DNA of 64,000 nt from Candidatus Bathyarchaeota archaeon (GTDB taxonomy: Archaea > Thermoproteota > Bathyarchaeia > Bathyarchaeales > Bathycorpusculaceae), in contig JAMDCQ010000012.1 in assembly GCA_023488905.1 (NCBI GenBank), forward strand, positions 1 through 64,000, in the 5' to 3' direction. Below, piece by piece: positions 1-8,378 of the stretch; position 1 is the stretch's first letter; every line of letters starts with the position of its first letter. Below the pieces are notes generated by a model. The model made no database searches. It was given only the letters and a program-made list of their open reading frames with translations, and was not told where the DNA came from. The position numbers were made by a program, and so were the translations under genes.

Positions 1-6
1 AAACAA

Positions 7-1407
7 TTACACAAAGAATATGCCAACTATTCTGTTTCCTTCATAGACTTTGTAGATGGGTACTCTGAATGATGACGAAGTCACCAAGCCTTGGGGTATT
101 GTGACGTTCCATGAGTAGCATTTATTTAGTGCACCGTTTAGGCATCTTGTAACTGGGAATGCTGAATTAACCTGTTGACCTATGGCATTAGTTGGGTTTG
201 CAACGCTCGTAGCGTTACCATAGCCCATTCCTGTAGTGCTAAAGGTCCAGCTGCCGTATGATGGTGTACCTATGACTGCGTTTTGTAGTCCTGCTAGTGT
301 TGAGTTCCAAAGTGCCATCCAGCCTTTGGCTAGGTCGACTTGGTAGATTAGAATTTCGCCGTTTGGACCGAAGATTCTAGTGCCTGAGGGAACGTTGTAG
401 AACATGAACTCGAATTCGCCATTACTTGGACTGTATGCTGTGTAGTTTGAGCCGGTTACTGACCAGAGGTAGTTCCATACGCCGTTAACGTTGTAGCTGG
501 GGTAGAACATTGTTTGGCCGAATGAGAGTACTGTGTTGTTTAGGAACCAGAGTTTCTCTCCAGTGTGTAGGTCGATTGCTTGGATACCAGGGATTCCTAC
601 AGTTGAATAGGTTCCTGAACCGGCAGTGTTGTAGTATAGTACACCGTTGATTACTACTGAGCTTGCGAATCTGCCTTCATATGCGTCGCCTGCGTACATT
701 GCTGCTGGAATGTTGTTCTCACCGTCGTATAATCCGCCAGATAAACCGCCCTGTTCGTATGGAGTAGACCATAGGATGTGCGCAGTTTCTGGTGCATTAT
801 CTTGGTATAGTGCTAATGAGTTGACTGGTCGTTCTACCCAGTTACCTGAGATTGAGTACCATTCCCTGAGCTGTGGGTCGATTGGACGACTCCAATACTC
901 GGTTGGTAGAGGATGACCGGGGTAGGCTTGTGCAATTGGTTCTTCAAGTACTTCTAATGTGAATGTTTTGCTGCTTGCTAGAAGTATAGTGCCTGCTTCA
1001 ATCCATACACCTCTTTCTGAGGGCATAAATCTTTGTGTAATTGTTTGGTTTGGAAAGTTTGTTGTTATGGTGTAGTTTCCTACTTGGTCGGGTGTGTATG
1101 TTGTATAGGTTGAGCCTGTAGAGTCGGTTGTGAATGGACCGAGAGTCTGGGTTGTTCCGTCTGGTTTTACGACGGTAATAGTGATTCCAGTCCATCCCAA
1201 AGATGCTGATGCTGTAGCCTCTGAAACACCGCATTTGAGCAGTGTTGATTCACCGAGACCGATTGGGTTTGGAATAGCGTCCGCAATTGCGTAGGTTTTC
1301 TGTGTTACTTCTGCTTGTACGTTTATGTTCATCAAGGGTATTGTTGTTATAACTGAAGCTACGAATACTAATAGTAGCATAGTCGCGATTATGTTTTTAG
1401 ATTTCAC
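7..1407 (-). CDS. Secreted beta-propeller-type protein, probably C-terminally truncated
   Basis: The 466-residue protein opens with a signal peptide: a basic start, then a hydrophobic run, then a likely cleavage near residue 32. An Ig-like segment follows (residues 35-150), then a region with repeated short blocks such as VVINGVLYYN and AIDLHTGEKLW. Those blocks are typical of PQQ-like propeller repeats in archaeal surface proteins. The start is GTG, with TAGGAG about 13 bases upstream. The frame stops seven bases from the window edge, after too few blades for a closed propeller, so the gene is probably cut by a nonsense or frameshift change. No substrate can be inferred. It lies downstream of RuBisCO on the same strand, separated by about 260 bases that hold its own promoter region. 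Confidence 0.75.
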   Translation of the reverse strand: MKSKNIIATMLLLVFVASVITTIPLMNINVQAEVTQKTYAIADAIPNPIGLGESTLLKCGVSEATASASLGWTGITITVVKPDGTTQTLGPFTTDSTGSTYTTYTPDQVGNYTITTNFPNQTITQRFMPSERGVWIEAGTILLASSKTFTLEVLEEPIAQAYPGHPLPTEYWSRPIDPQLREWYSISGNWVERPVNSLALYQDNAPETAHILWSTPYEQGGLSGGLYDGENNIPAAMYAGDAYEGRFASSVVINGVLYYNTAGSGTYSTVGIPGIQAIDLHTGEKLWFLNNTVLSFGQTMFYPSYNVNGVWNYLWSVTGSNYTAYSPSNGEFEFMFYNVPSGTRIFGPNGEILIYQVDLAKGWMALWNSTLAGLQNAVIGTPSYGSWTFSTTGMGYGNATSVANPTNAIGQQVNSAFPVTRCLNGALNKCYSWNVTIPQGLVTSSSFRVPIYKVYEGNRIVGIFFV

Positions 1408-1666
1408 TTTTTCTTTTTCTCCTAAAGTTTTAAAGATTCGCCCGCAAATTTTTAATGGAAATTTTGGGCAAATCTTCTAGTAATATTAGCACTTTTACCT
1501 TATAAGGATTTAGCAGTAAGCTTAAACTTAGCGTTTTTTACTAAAAAGAGCAAAAAAGCCATTTACCTTTAATAAAGAGGGTTTTGGCAGAGAACAAAGA
1601 AAGAGACTCGACAAGACAGCCAAGTGTACTTCTCACGTCCTAAACGACTTTTTTAAGGTAAAACTA

Positions 1667-2950
1667 TCAGGTTCGCCATTGTTTTATGGAAAGCGCAAGT
1701 TCTCTGTGGCTTTTTGCGTATTCGACGAGAGATTTGCCAACTAACACTGCATCAACGGCTTGCCGCATTGCTTTAGCGCCGCTAACTGTGCCGTCAGGGT
1801 GTCCATGTATGCCGCCGCCCGCCTGCAACACAACATCAGCCCCAAAGGTCTCAATTAAAGCAGGCACCAGCCGCGGGTGCAAACCGCCTGAGGCAACAGG
1901 CAAAACAGGCTTCAAACCCCCCATTTCACCTTTACAGACAGCTATGTTTTCGAGGACTTCAGCTTTAGTTTCAGACATCTTGCCAACAACTGTACCGACA
2001 TGGAGTTGATCTACGCCTATGATTCTTGCGACGGCAGCTATAGGTTTCATGGATATGCCATGCAAGGGGTTTTTGGTGAAAGCTGCGTGACCTGCCCTGT
2101 GAGCATGGATGACAAGCTTGAAGTTTTGGTCGCGAAGGGTCTGCAAGGCTGACCAGCCGCATGTTAAAATGTCCACCATGACGTATTCGCCGCCTTGATC
2201 TACCACGGCTTGGGCGCGTTTAAGCAGGGTGGTGGTTTCTGCGGTGATGTTAACCATGTAGACTTTGCGTTCGCCTGTTTCGTCTTGAGCTTTGTCTCTG
2301 CCTTCTAAGGTTTGTGTGAGGCGGTCGTCGAAGGGGTTGAATTTTTGGCTACTGAGGTTTTCGTCGTCTTTAACTACGTCGCAGCCGCCCAGCCATGCGT
2401 CGTATGCGACTTTGGCGTGGTCTTTAGTCTTTAAGCCCAGTTTTGGTTTGATGATGGTGCCCACAAGGGGACGTTTTGGGACTTTGATGAGTTTACGTAT
2501 GCCAACGATGCCAAACTGGGGGCCTTTAAAGCCTCCGAGGAGGGCTTTGGGTAATTCTAGGTCTAAGAGACGCAAATTTTTGAGCGCCTTTAGCCCGAAG
2601 ACGTTACCTGCAACGCTGCTTAGGATGTTTGGCATGTTGCCGTCCTCGAAGAGTTCGATGGGATAAGCGATTTTTATGGTATTGCCGTCTATGCCGTAGA
2701 CGTGGGCTGCGAGTTTTTTGACGTAGGGTTTCTCGGTGGTTAATTCTGTCCAGGTGCCCACGGAGCTTTCCGCTGCGACTCCGCCTGCAGCTTCTTTTAG
2801 GCTTATTCCCTCAGGTTCTACATAAAAAGTGCAAAGTAAATCTGTTTCTTTGGGTTTGTATGATAAATCGACAAAGTCAACGTACTTCAAGCAGAATTCC
2901 TCGAATACTAACTTGCTTTTTCCCTTAAAATCTTTAACTATCACAAGCAA
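1667..2950 (-). CDS. rbcL: Form III ribulose-1,5-bisphosphate carboxylase/oxygenase
   Basis: This is a complete archaeal-length RuBisCO (up to 427 residues). Catalytic landmarks are present: GTIIKPK (Lys168), the carbamylated lysine and Mg ligands in VVKDDEN (Lys194, Asp195/196, Glu197), HAHRAGH (His284), loop-6 lysine in GTVVGKMSE (Lys324), and SGGLHP plus the phosphate-binding GGGIHGHPDG. In archaea, form III enzymes turn ribulose-1,5-bisphosphate from AMP into two 3-phosphoglycerates, and the divergent neighbour is AMP phosphorylase. The longest frame starts at TTG 2950. A TTG at 2890, preceded by GAGG eight bases upstream, gives an N-terminus closer to family members and leaves room for promoters. 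The ribose-1,5-bisphosphate isomerase needed for the pathway is not in the window. Confidence 0.96.
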   Translation of the reverse strand: MLVIVKDFKGKSKLVFEEFCLKYVDFVDLSYKPKETDLLCTFYVEPEGISLKEAAGGVAAESSVGTWTELTTEKPYVKKLAAHVYGIDGNTIKIAYPIELFEDGNMPNILSSVAGNVFGLKALKNLRLLDLELPKALLGGFKGPQFGIVGIRKLIKVPKRPLVGTIIKPKLGLKTKDHAKVAYDAWLGGCDVVKDDENLSSQKFNPFDDRLTQTLEGRDKAQDETGERKVYMVNITAETTTLLKRAQAVVDQGGEYVMVDILTCGWSALQTLRDQNFKLVIHAHRAGHAAFTKNPLHGISMKPIAAVARIIGVDQLHVGTVVGKMSETKAEVLENIAVCKGEMGGLKPVLPVASGGLHPRLVPALIETFGADVVLQAGGGIHGHPDGTVSGAKAMRQAVDAVLVGKSLVEYAKSHRELALSIKQWRT

Positions 2951-2970
2951 ACAATAACTAAGTGGTCACA

Positions 2971-4515
2971 ATGGAGCTAATCGTTGAACTTTTAAACATC
3001 ACCACAGGCGGCAACCGCATCGCCGTCGTCAGCGAACAAACCGCCAGCCAACTCGGTGTCCAAAGCTCAGACAGAATAAAAATCACCTACGGCGACAAAA
3101 CATCCATCGCCATCATCAACATAGCTGAACATTTCCCTAGCAACCGCATCGGCCTCTTCGAAGAAACCGAGGGCGCGCTGGGCGTGAAAGGCGATGAGGT
3201 TGTGGATGTGGCGTTGGCGCCGCTTCCTGAGTCGCTCTTTAACATCCGTGCTAAGCTTCGTGGGGAACGTTTACGAGAAAAAGACATAGTTGCCATCGTT
3301 AAAGATGTGGTTGAGCGGCATCTGAGTACTGCGGAAATTGCAGCTTTTCTCACTGCACTCAACATTTATGGGTTAAGCACAGGGGAAACTGAAGCCCTTT
3401 CACGCGCCATGATTATGACGGGAAAAACTCTCAATTTCGGAGCCTCACCTATCCTTGACAAGCATAGCGTCGGCGGGATTCCAGGCGACAAAACCAGTAT
3501 GCTCGTAGTGCCAATCGTTGCGGCTGCAGGCTTTACCATTCCCAAAACCTCTTCGCGGGCAATTACCTCGCCAGCGGGCACCGCAGACCGCGTTGAAACC
3601 CTCTGCCCAGTCACATTATCAATAAATGAAATTTATGAAACAGTCAAGAAAACGGGCGGTTGCTTGGTTTGGGGTGGTTCGCTTGAGCTTGCACCCGCAG
3701 ATGACCTCTTTATCCAAGTTGAATACCCACTGGGCATTGACCCGATGCTTTTGCCCTCGATTTTAAGCAAAAAGAAAGCCATAGGCGCCACCCACGTCGC
3801 CATCGACATCCCCACAGGCATGGGCGCAAAAATCAAAACCCGCCAAGAAGCCTACACCTTAGCTTCAGACTTCATCGATTTAGGCAAACGGTTAGGGTTA
3901 AACATCCAGTGCGCCCTCACTTTCGGCGACCAACCACTCGGCTGCGGCATAGGACCAGCCCTTGAAGCCCGAGAAGCCCTCCAAACGCTTATGGGCGGCG
4001 GACCGCCAGACCTAAGAGAAAAAGCGGTGAGCTTATCGAGCATGCTATTTGAGATGGTGGGCGTCGAGAATCCGCGTGGTATGGCGCAGGATATGATTGA
4101 TTCAGGTAAAGCTGAGCGGAAGATGCGGGAAATCATCGCAGCGCAGGGCGGGAACCCAGCGGTTAAACCTGAGGATTTGCCAGTCGGCCCCAAATCTGCT
4201 GTTGTGCGCTCAAAAGAGGCAGGAAAAGTGCTCTGGTTAAGCACCGACGACATAGTGCGCATAGCCCGCATGGCTGGGGCGCCTAAAGAGAAGGGCGCAG
4301 GGGTACTTTTGCATGCTAAACTGGGGGATTATGTGCGTAAAGACGGCGTACTGATTGAAGTTTTTGCTGAGAGAAGCAGTAAACTGTCTGCGGCACTTGA
4401 ACTTGCCAACCAGTTAACGCCAATTGTGTTAAGTAAAAAACCAGAAGCAAAAATGGTTCTAGACACTATCCCAGAGAAGCCGCCACATGAAAAATCCTTC
4501 ATGCTTGACCGATAA
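2971..4515 (+). CDS. deoA: AMP phosphorylase (archaeal DeoA family)
   Basis: The protein belongs to the nucleoside phosphorylase II family. It has the extra N-terminal domain of about 85 residues found in archaeal AMP phosphorylases but absent from thymidine phosphorylase. Motifs include KHSVGGIPGDKTS, TSSRAITSPAGTAD and the glycine-rich MGGGPPD region. It phosphorolyses AMP to ribose-1,5-bisphosphate and adenine, the first step of the AMP route to RuBisCO, and its divergent neighbour is form III RuBisCO. ATG 2971 is preferred over GTG 2962 because family proteins start MELIV-like. A TATA-like CCTTAAAATC lies about 40 bases upstream, inside the longest RuBisCO frame. Confidence 0.95.
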   Translation: MELIVELLNITTGGNRIAVVSEQTASQLGVQSSDRIKITYGDKTSIAIINIAEHFPSNRIGLFEETEGALGVKGDEVVDVALAPLPESLFNIRAKLRGERLREKDIVAIVKDVVERHLSTAEIAAFLTALNIYGLSTGETEALSRAMIMTGKTLNFGASPILDKHSVGGIPGDKTSMLVVPIVAAAGFTIPKTSSRAITSPAGTADRVETLCPVTLSINEIYETVKKTGGCLVWGGSLELAPADDLFIQVEYPLGIDPMLLPSILSKKKAIGATHVAIDIPTGMGAKIKTRQEAYTLASDFIDLGKRLGLNIQCALTFGDQPLGCGIGPALEAREALQTLMGGGPPDLREKAVSLSSMLFEMVGVENPRGMAQDMIDSGKAERKMREIIAAQGGNPAVKPEDLPVGPKSAVVRSKEAGKVLWLSTDDIVRIARMAGAPKEKGAGVLLHAKLGDYVRKDGVLIEVFAERSSKLSAALELANQLTPIVLSKKPEAKMVLDTIPEKPPHEKSFMLDR

Positions 4516-4523
4516 GCAGCCGC

Positions 4524-4901
4524 CTATCGGGTGACGAGTCCGCCGATAAAACCACCGATAACCGAAGCAATCGTTGCAACAACAGCTATTATAATGCTTA
4601 AGGCTGCGCCGACGACCCCGCTGACTAATGCACCGATGAATCCAAAGTTGCTGGCACCGTAGAATACGAAGCCAAAAAGAGCCAAAATAAAAAGAATTAT
4701 ACTGCTCGATATGCCTGCAAGTAGCCCCGCGATGCTTCCGCCAATTATGCCCCGAGCCACTAAGCCAGCGATTATGCCGCCTATGAAGCCGCCGAGTAAG
4801 TGGCCGACGCCGGGGTAGATAATGCCTAATACTACAGTGACAAGAAAACCAACCAATGCACCTAATCCAACACTAGCCACATAGATCACTGATTGTTGCA
4901 T
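4524..4901 (-). CDS. Small glycine-rich integral membrane protein
   Basis: The 125-residue protein is almost wholly hydrophobic, with three to four transmembrane segments and many Gly-Gly pairs (GGFIGGIIAGL, GGFIGGLV). The composition resembles the archaeal DUF5518-type small membrane proteins, but that assignment is tentative. It ends eight bases from the stop of deoA, which converges on it, and lies 27 bases downstream of the AIM24-family gene, so it may be co-transcribed with that gene. No catalytic residues are evident. Function unknown. Confidence 0.75.
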   Translation of the reverse strand: MQQSVIYVASVGLGALVGFLVTVVLGIIYPGVGHLLGGFIGGIIAGLVARGIIGGSIAGLLAGISSSIILFILALFGFVFYGASNFGFIGALVSGVVGAALSIIIAVVATIASVIGGFIGGLVTR

Positions 4902-4928
4902 AAGAAAAAGAGAAAATAAAAAGGTTGC

Positions 4929-5627
4929 CTATCGGCCTCGTTCACTTCTCACTTTAGGCGCCAGCAACGTCCATAACCACTCAGTGAATTCTTGGAGGTT
5001 CTTGGTCTGGATGTGAACTTCGCCGGGTCCAGTGATTTGGGTGACTAAGCCTTCGCCGCTTAGCAGGGTTTCTTTCAAGCCGCCTAAGCGGGTAACTTTG
5101 TAGCTGCATGATTCACTAAAGCCGACGAGGTGGAAGTTGTCTACGATTAGGGTTTGGCCCGCTTCAAGTTTGTGGGTGTCGATGGCGCCAAACGTGTTGA
5201 TGAACATTTGCCCGCTGCCTGTGGCTTTAATCATGAAGAGACCTTGCCCGAAAAGGCCTTTGGTGAAGCCTTCCCATTTAACATCTAAATCGATGCCCTG
5301 GGTTGAGGCGATGTAGGCGGATTTTTGGATGACGTAGCCGCTGCCGGGTGCGATGTCAAGCTGTTTTATGTCGCCAACTGGCGCTGCAACAAACGCTGCT
5401 TCTCCTTGGCCGTTTTGGGCGGTGTAGTCGTTAACCCAGAACGATTGGCCGCCAATGAGGCTTAATCCTAAGCTGCCCAGAAGGCTTTTTTCGCGTTTTC
5501 TTGTGTGGACTTCAATATTGGGGGTCATGTAGGTTAGGGCGCCGGATTCTGCGGTGATGGTTTCGCCTTGCTCGAGGTTGGCGACTACCATGGCGTATGA
5601 GGGGTTGTATTTAATTTCGAACTTCAT
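4929..5627 (-). CDS. AIM24/TIGR00266 family protein
   Basis: A 232-residue all-beta protein of the AIM24 family. It shows the usual conserved pattern: the start MKFEIKYNPSYAMVVANLEQGE, SGALTYM, the FWVNDYTA stretch, the GQGLFMIKATGSGQMFIN segment and the end VTQITGPGEVHIQTKN. Family proteins are predicted double beta-sheet, trimer-forming proteins with no established enzymatic role; the yeast homologue acts in mitochondrial inner-membrane organisation. The ATG is followed by a typical family N-terminus, and upstream AAGGAGTG about seven bases away is a good SD. It may form a two-gene unit with the membrane protein downstream. Confidence 0.88.
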   Translation of the reverse strand: MKFEIKYNPSYAMVVANLEQGETITAESGALTYMTPNIEVHTRKREKSLLGSLGLSLIGGQSFWVNDYTAQNGQGEAAFVAAPVGDIKQLDIAPGSGYVIQKSAYIASTQGIDLDVKWEGFTKGLFGQGLFMIKATGSGQMFINTFGAIDTHKLEAGQTLIVDNFHLVGFSESCSYKVTRLGGLKETLLSGEGLVTQITGPGEVHIQTKNLQEFTEWLWTLLAPKVRSERGR

Positions 5628-5715
5628 GGTAATTCACTCCTTTTTTGCGTTAGTTATAAAAACCCCTTAGTGAACCATGTTAATAAAGTAATGACACAAA
5701 GGGCTTAGGCATAAG

Positions 5716-6429
5716 ATGGTTACAGCCGCATCCGTCTGGGTAATTGTGAAGAAAACCTTCAGTTTAACACTTATTTTTAACGCGTTGGTCACTTTGGGAT
5801 GCGTTGCAGGCATTATCTACGGCTTTTACGTGTCTTACCCCAACTGGGAACCCTACTCGCCATACCTGCTTAACGGTAACCTGTTTTGGCTCGCCATCGC
5901 CGCGGCGCTGATCAACATCTTCCCCAGCGCAGCCATCGGCAGAGCACTGCACACAGGCAGATTCCTCTTCCACCACTACGTTTACGGCGCTTTTGTGCTT
6001 GCGGGGTCTTCAGCGTACGTTTTCTTCTTCACTCCAATCCCGATACAAAACCTGTTTTTGATAGATTCAAACAGTATACCGATCAACGCTGTCCGTGTAT
6101 GTCTGCTTGCTGGATTAGCGCTGTTCCTCGACGATTTACCAGACTGCAACAAACGGGTTGAGGCGGGGTTGAACTGGATGAAAACCAAAGCCTTCCAAGT
6201 ACGCAAAGGACTACATGTCATGCAAATCTTAACGGGCTCATTAGCTATTTACTGCGCTGCATCAATGATTCTTTCAACGGTTTTTGTAGATGCTCAACGT
6301 GCGCTGCCGAACTCGTTCTGCATAGGCTCACTGCTCATAACAGGCATCACTTCTTTCGTGCTGGCAAAGAGGGGTGCATGGCTAAAAATCGCTCCGCCAA
6401 CGCCTAAAGCAGCTAAGCTTTCTGTTTAG
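5716..6429 (+). CDS. Polytopic membrane protein of unknown family
   Basis: A 237-residue protein with about six transmembrane segments (around residues 17-38, 52-72, 85-105, 125-145, 168-190 and 200-220). Two charged or histidine motifs sit near membrane boundaries: FLFHHYVYG around residue 85 and LFLDDLPDC around residue 140. Their pairing suggests a possible metal site, but I do not recognise the family. The start ATG 5716 follows about 90 bases of divergent intergenic space shared with the AIM24-family gene. The 3' end overlaps the convergent NERD gene by 17 bases. Confidence 0.75.
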   Translation: MVTAASVWVIVKKTFSLTLIFNALVTLGCVAGIIYGFYVSYPNWEPYSPYLLNGNLFWLAIAAALINIFPSAAIGRALHTGRFLFHHYVYGAFVLAGSSAYVFFFTPIPIQNLFLIDSNSIPINAVRVCLLAGLALFLDDLPDCNKRVEAGLNWMKTKAFQVRKGLHVMQILTGSLAIYCAASMILSTVFVDAQRALPNSFCIGSLLITGITSFVLAKRGAWLKIAPPTPKAAKLSV

Positions 6430-7129
6430 CGATTTCTTTGCCTATGGCTTCAAGTTGTTCGCGGCTGAACCTGCGTTGGCTTCCGTGGTTTGTTAGGTAG
6501 TTTGGCAGTTGTGGGAGTTTGAGCACTGGTACTGTGGGGTTGTTTAGTTGGAGTGTGGCGTGTTTGTTGGTTATTACCACTATGCCCTCAACCCAAACGC
6601 CCAAAGAGCGCAGATGGTGCGAGTTGTCAATTAGCTGTTTTATTCTGGCGGCGTTGCGTTTTACTTGGCGGCTTGGGCTGGAGTTGAAGTTGCGTTTTCC
6701 TGCCCGATGCCACTGGTCGCCGACGCAGCTTATGGGTCCGCTCCAGTTCTTGGTTTCCAGGACATATATGCCGCTTGGCGCTAGGACAACGTGGTCTATG
6801 TCGCCTCCGCCCTCTTTGAGGTAGAGGTCGTTTATGAGATAGTAGTCGTCGCTTAATGTGTTGCTGAGTAGGTTGGCGACTTGTTTTTCGCCTTGCCAGC
6901 CGCCGCTGTAAATGCGGTACTTACGCAAATAAAAGTAGAAGCCGATTAGGGGCGCAACCATTAAAATCAATCCCACCTGTTCCAAGAGACCAACCTGCAG
7001 CGAAGAAAGCACCCGAAACGCTACTGCAGATAAACCAGCGAAAAGAATCAGTAAGCAGAGAGCGGCTTTGGCGAGGTTTTTTCTGGTTTGGTTCTTGAGG
7101 TAGCTGCTGGAGGCTTTTATTTTCCGCAT
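6413..7129 (-). CDS. Membrane-anchored NERD-domain protein
   Basis: Two hydrophobic segments (about residues 20-60) are followed by a NERD domain. It shows GGWQGEKQVANLL, the acidic DIDHVVLAPSGIYVLETKN motif and the lysine/arginine-rich RQVKRNAARI helix. NERD domains are predicted restriction-like nuclease domains; the D...E-x-K pattern here is intact. The frame stays open upstream to 7330, but that extension is low-complexity and lacks an SD. ATG 7129 is chosen because a TATA-like element sits 25-31 bases upstream, which fits a leaderless transcript. Whether it acts on DNA is unknown. Confidence 0.8.
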   Translation of the reverse strand: MRKIKASSSYLKNQTRKNLAKAALCLLILFAGLSAVAFRVLSSLQVGLLEQVGLILMVAPLIGFYFYLRKYRIYSGGWQGEKQVANLLSNTLSDDYYLINDLYLKEGGGDIDHVVLAPSGIYVLETKNWSGPISCVGDQWHRAGKRNFNSSPSRQVKRNAARIKQLIDNSHHLRSLGVWVEGIVVITNKHATLQLNNPTVPVLKLPQLPNYLTNHGSQRRFSREQLEAIGKEIAKQKA

Positions 7130-7438
7130 ACGGATAATGGATTGGTTTAATGGTATATTACGGTTGGGCTTTTTGCGCTGTGTTCCTTTTTTGTAGTTGT
7201 TGTTGCCGAGACCCCCTCTTGTTTCAACAACAACCAACGGATTGCGTAGACGATTGTGTTTTGGTTTCTGCGTCGGGTTTGGGTTGCAAGCTGGTTGTGG
7301 CTTAATCCGCAAGCAGAACAGGGCAACCACCGTTCACGAAATAGAGCCAGTTTGAGGGTGTTCTTTTTGGGGAACAGCCCGTTCTCTGGGGAGAGCTATA
7401 AGCCACATCTACCTATGCACCTAACAAGTGATGGATAA
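7130..7438. other. Divergent intergenic region, no gene supported
   Basis: This 309-base stretch separates the NERD gene from the LamG-like gene. It holds the NERD promoter. On the plus strand a TATA-like AGCTATAAGC lies about 40 bases before ATG 7439. The open frames crossing it are low-complexity and have no start signals. I see no RNA gene or repeat in it. Confidence 0.5.
7150..7160 (-). promoter_or_regulatory. TATA-like box for the NERD gene
   Basis: On the minus strand TAATATACC lies 25-31 bases upstream of ATG 7129, the spacing expected when transcription starts at or next to the start codon. No SD precedes that ATG. This supports the internal start over the longer open frame. Confidence 0.45.
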
Positions 7439-8368
7439 ATGGCAACCAACAAAAACGCATTAAAAACCTTAACCTTTTGCTTACTAATCGTAACCATGTT
7501 AAGCCCAATTTTAGTGACCACTGCACGGGCAGACAGCGCCACGACAGTGGGCGAATGGAAACTCGACGAAACCGACATCAGCGGCACAACCGAAACCACA
7601 CCCGACGCAACAGGCATCAACAACGGCATATTGGCAGGCGCAGAGCACCCAACACTTGTCGAAGGCAAATACGGCAACGCCATGAAGTTTAGCGGAGAAA
7701 ACGCCATCTACGTTCCAATCAAATTCGTCGTCGGCTTTCCACCCATGGATGAACCCATGTACATCCCAATCTCCACTAACCTCGACATCGAGAAATACTT
7801 CACCATAAACGCGTGGATTAACGTCCCAAGCTTCACAAACGCCACATACAACAACATCGTAGTGAAATGCAACCACCCAGACCAAGCCTGCGAATGGCAA
7901 AACACACAAAGAGTCCTCGGCTTAGCCATACGTGCAGGCACACCAGAAAACGGCGAAGAATACGTTGAAGGAGCACTCAGCGGCTTCCTCATGACGGAGA
8001 GCGGCGGCTTCAACGAAATAGTAACAACCCAAGCCATTCCGCTTAACACTTGGATAGAAGTGCAGTTTACCCGCACAACCACAGGAATGCACCTCTACAT
8101 CAACAACGAAGAACAAGCAGTCAAAGTCTTAGAGGGCACCCAGAATCCAACAGGCAAAATCCTCAGCGGCACAGAATACTACTTCGGCCACGACAGCCAC
8201 GCAACCATCGACAACGTAAAACTCACCGACTTAGACCCCTACAGCGAAAACAGCTTTGACATCGGACCCAACCTGATGATTGTGATAATCGCCGTCGCAG
8301 TCATATTTGCAGTCGCGTGGCTACTCCGCCGAGCTATCCAACTCTGGATAATCAAACCCAAAATCTAG
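7439..8368 (+). CDS. Secreted, membrane-anchored LamG/concanavalin-like protein
   Basis: A 309-residue protein with an N-terminal signal peptide (cleavage near residue 31, ARADS) and a C-terminal transmembrane helix (about 278-300) ending in basic residues. The middle has the LamG signature order: VGEWKLDE, the GNAMKFSG block, FTINAWINVPS, TWIEVQFTRTTTGMHLYINN and the late IDNVKL strand. LamG-like domains bind carbohydrate or protein on cell surfaces, so the protein probably projects from the membrane. The gene ends ten bases before the radical SAM gene and could be co-transcribed with it, although the functions look unrelated. Confidence 0.82.
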   Translation: MATNKNALKTLTFCLLIVTMLSPILVTTARADSATTVGEWKLDETDISGTTETTPDATGINNGILAGAEHPTLVEGKYGNAMKFSGENAIYVPIKFVVGFPPMDEPMYIPISTNLDIEKYFTINAWINVPSFTNATYNNIVVKCNHPDQACEWQNTQRVLGLAIRAGTPENGEEYVEGALSGFLMTESGGFNEIVTTQAIPLNTWIEVQFTRTTTGMHLYINNEEQAVKVLEGTQNPTGKILSGTEYYFGHDSHATIDNVKLTDLDPYSENSFDIGPNLMIVIIAVAVIFAVAWLLRRAIQLWIIKPKI

Positions 8369-8378
8369 GCGATAAAAC

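Noticed and set aside
2962-4515. Thymidine or pyrimidine nucleoside phosphorylase
   Set aside because: The extra N-terminal domain, the 517-residue frame and the RuBisCO neighbour fit AMP phosphorylase.
7256-7438. Plus-strand open frame before the LamG-like gene
   Set aside because: Tryptophan-rich, low-complexity translation with no start signal; it overlaps the promoter side of the NERD gene.
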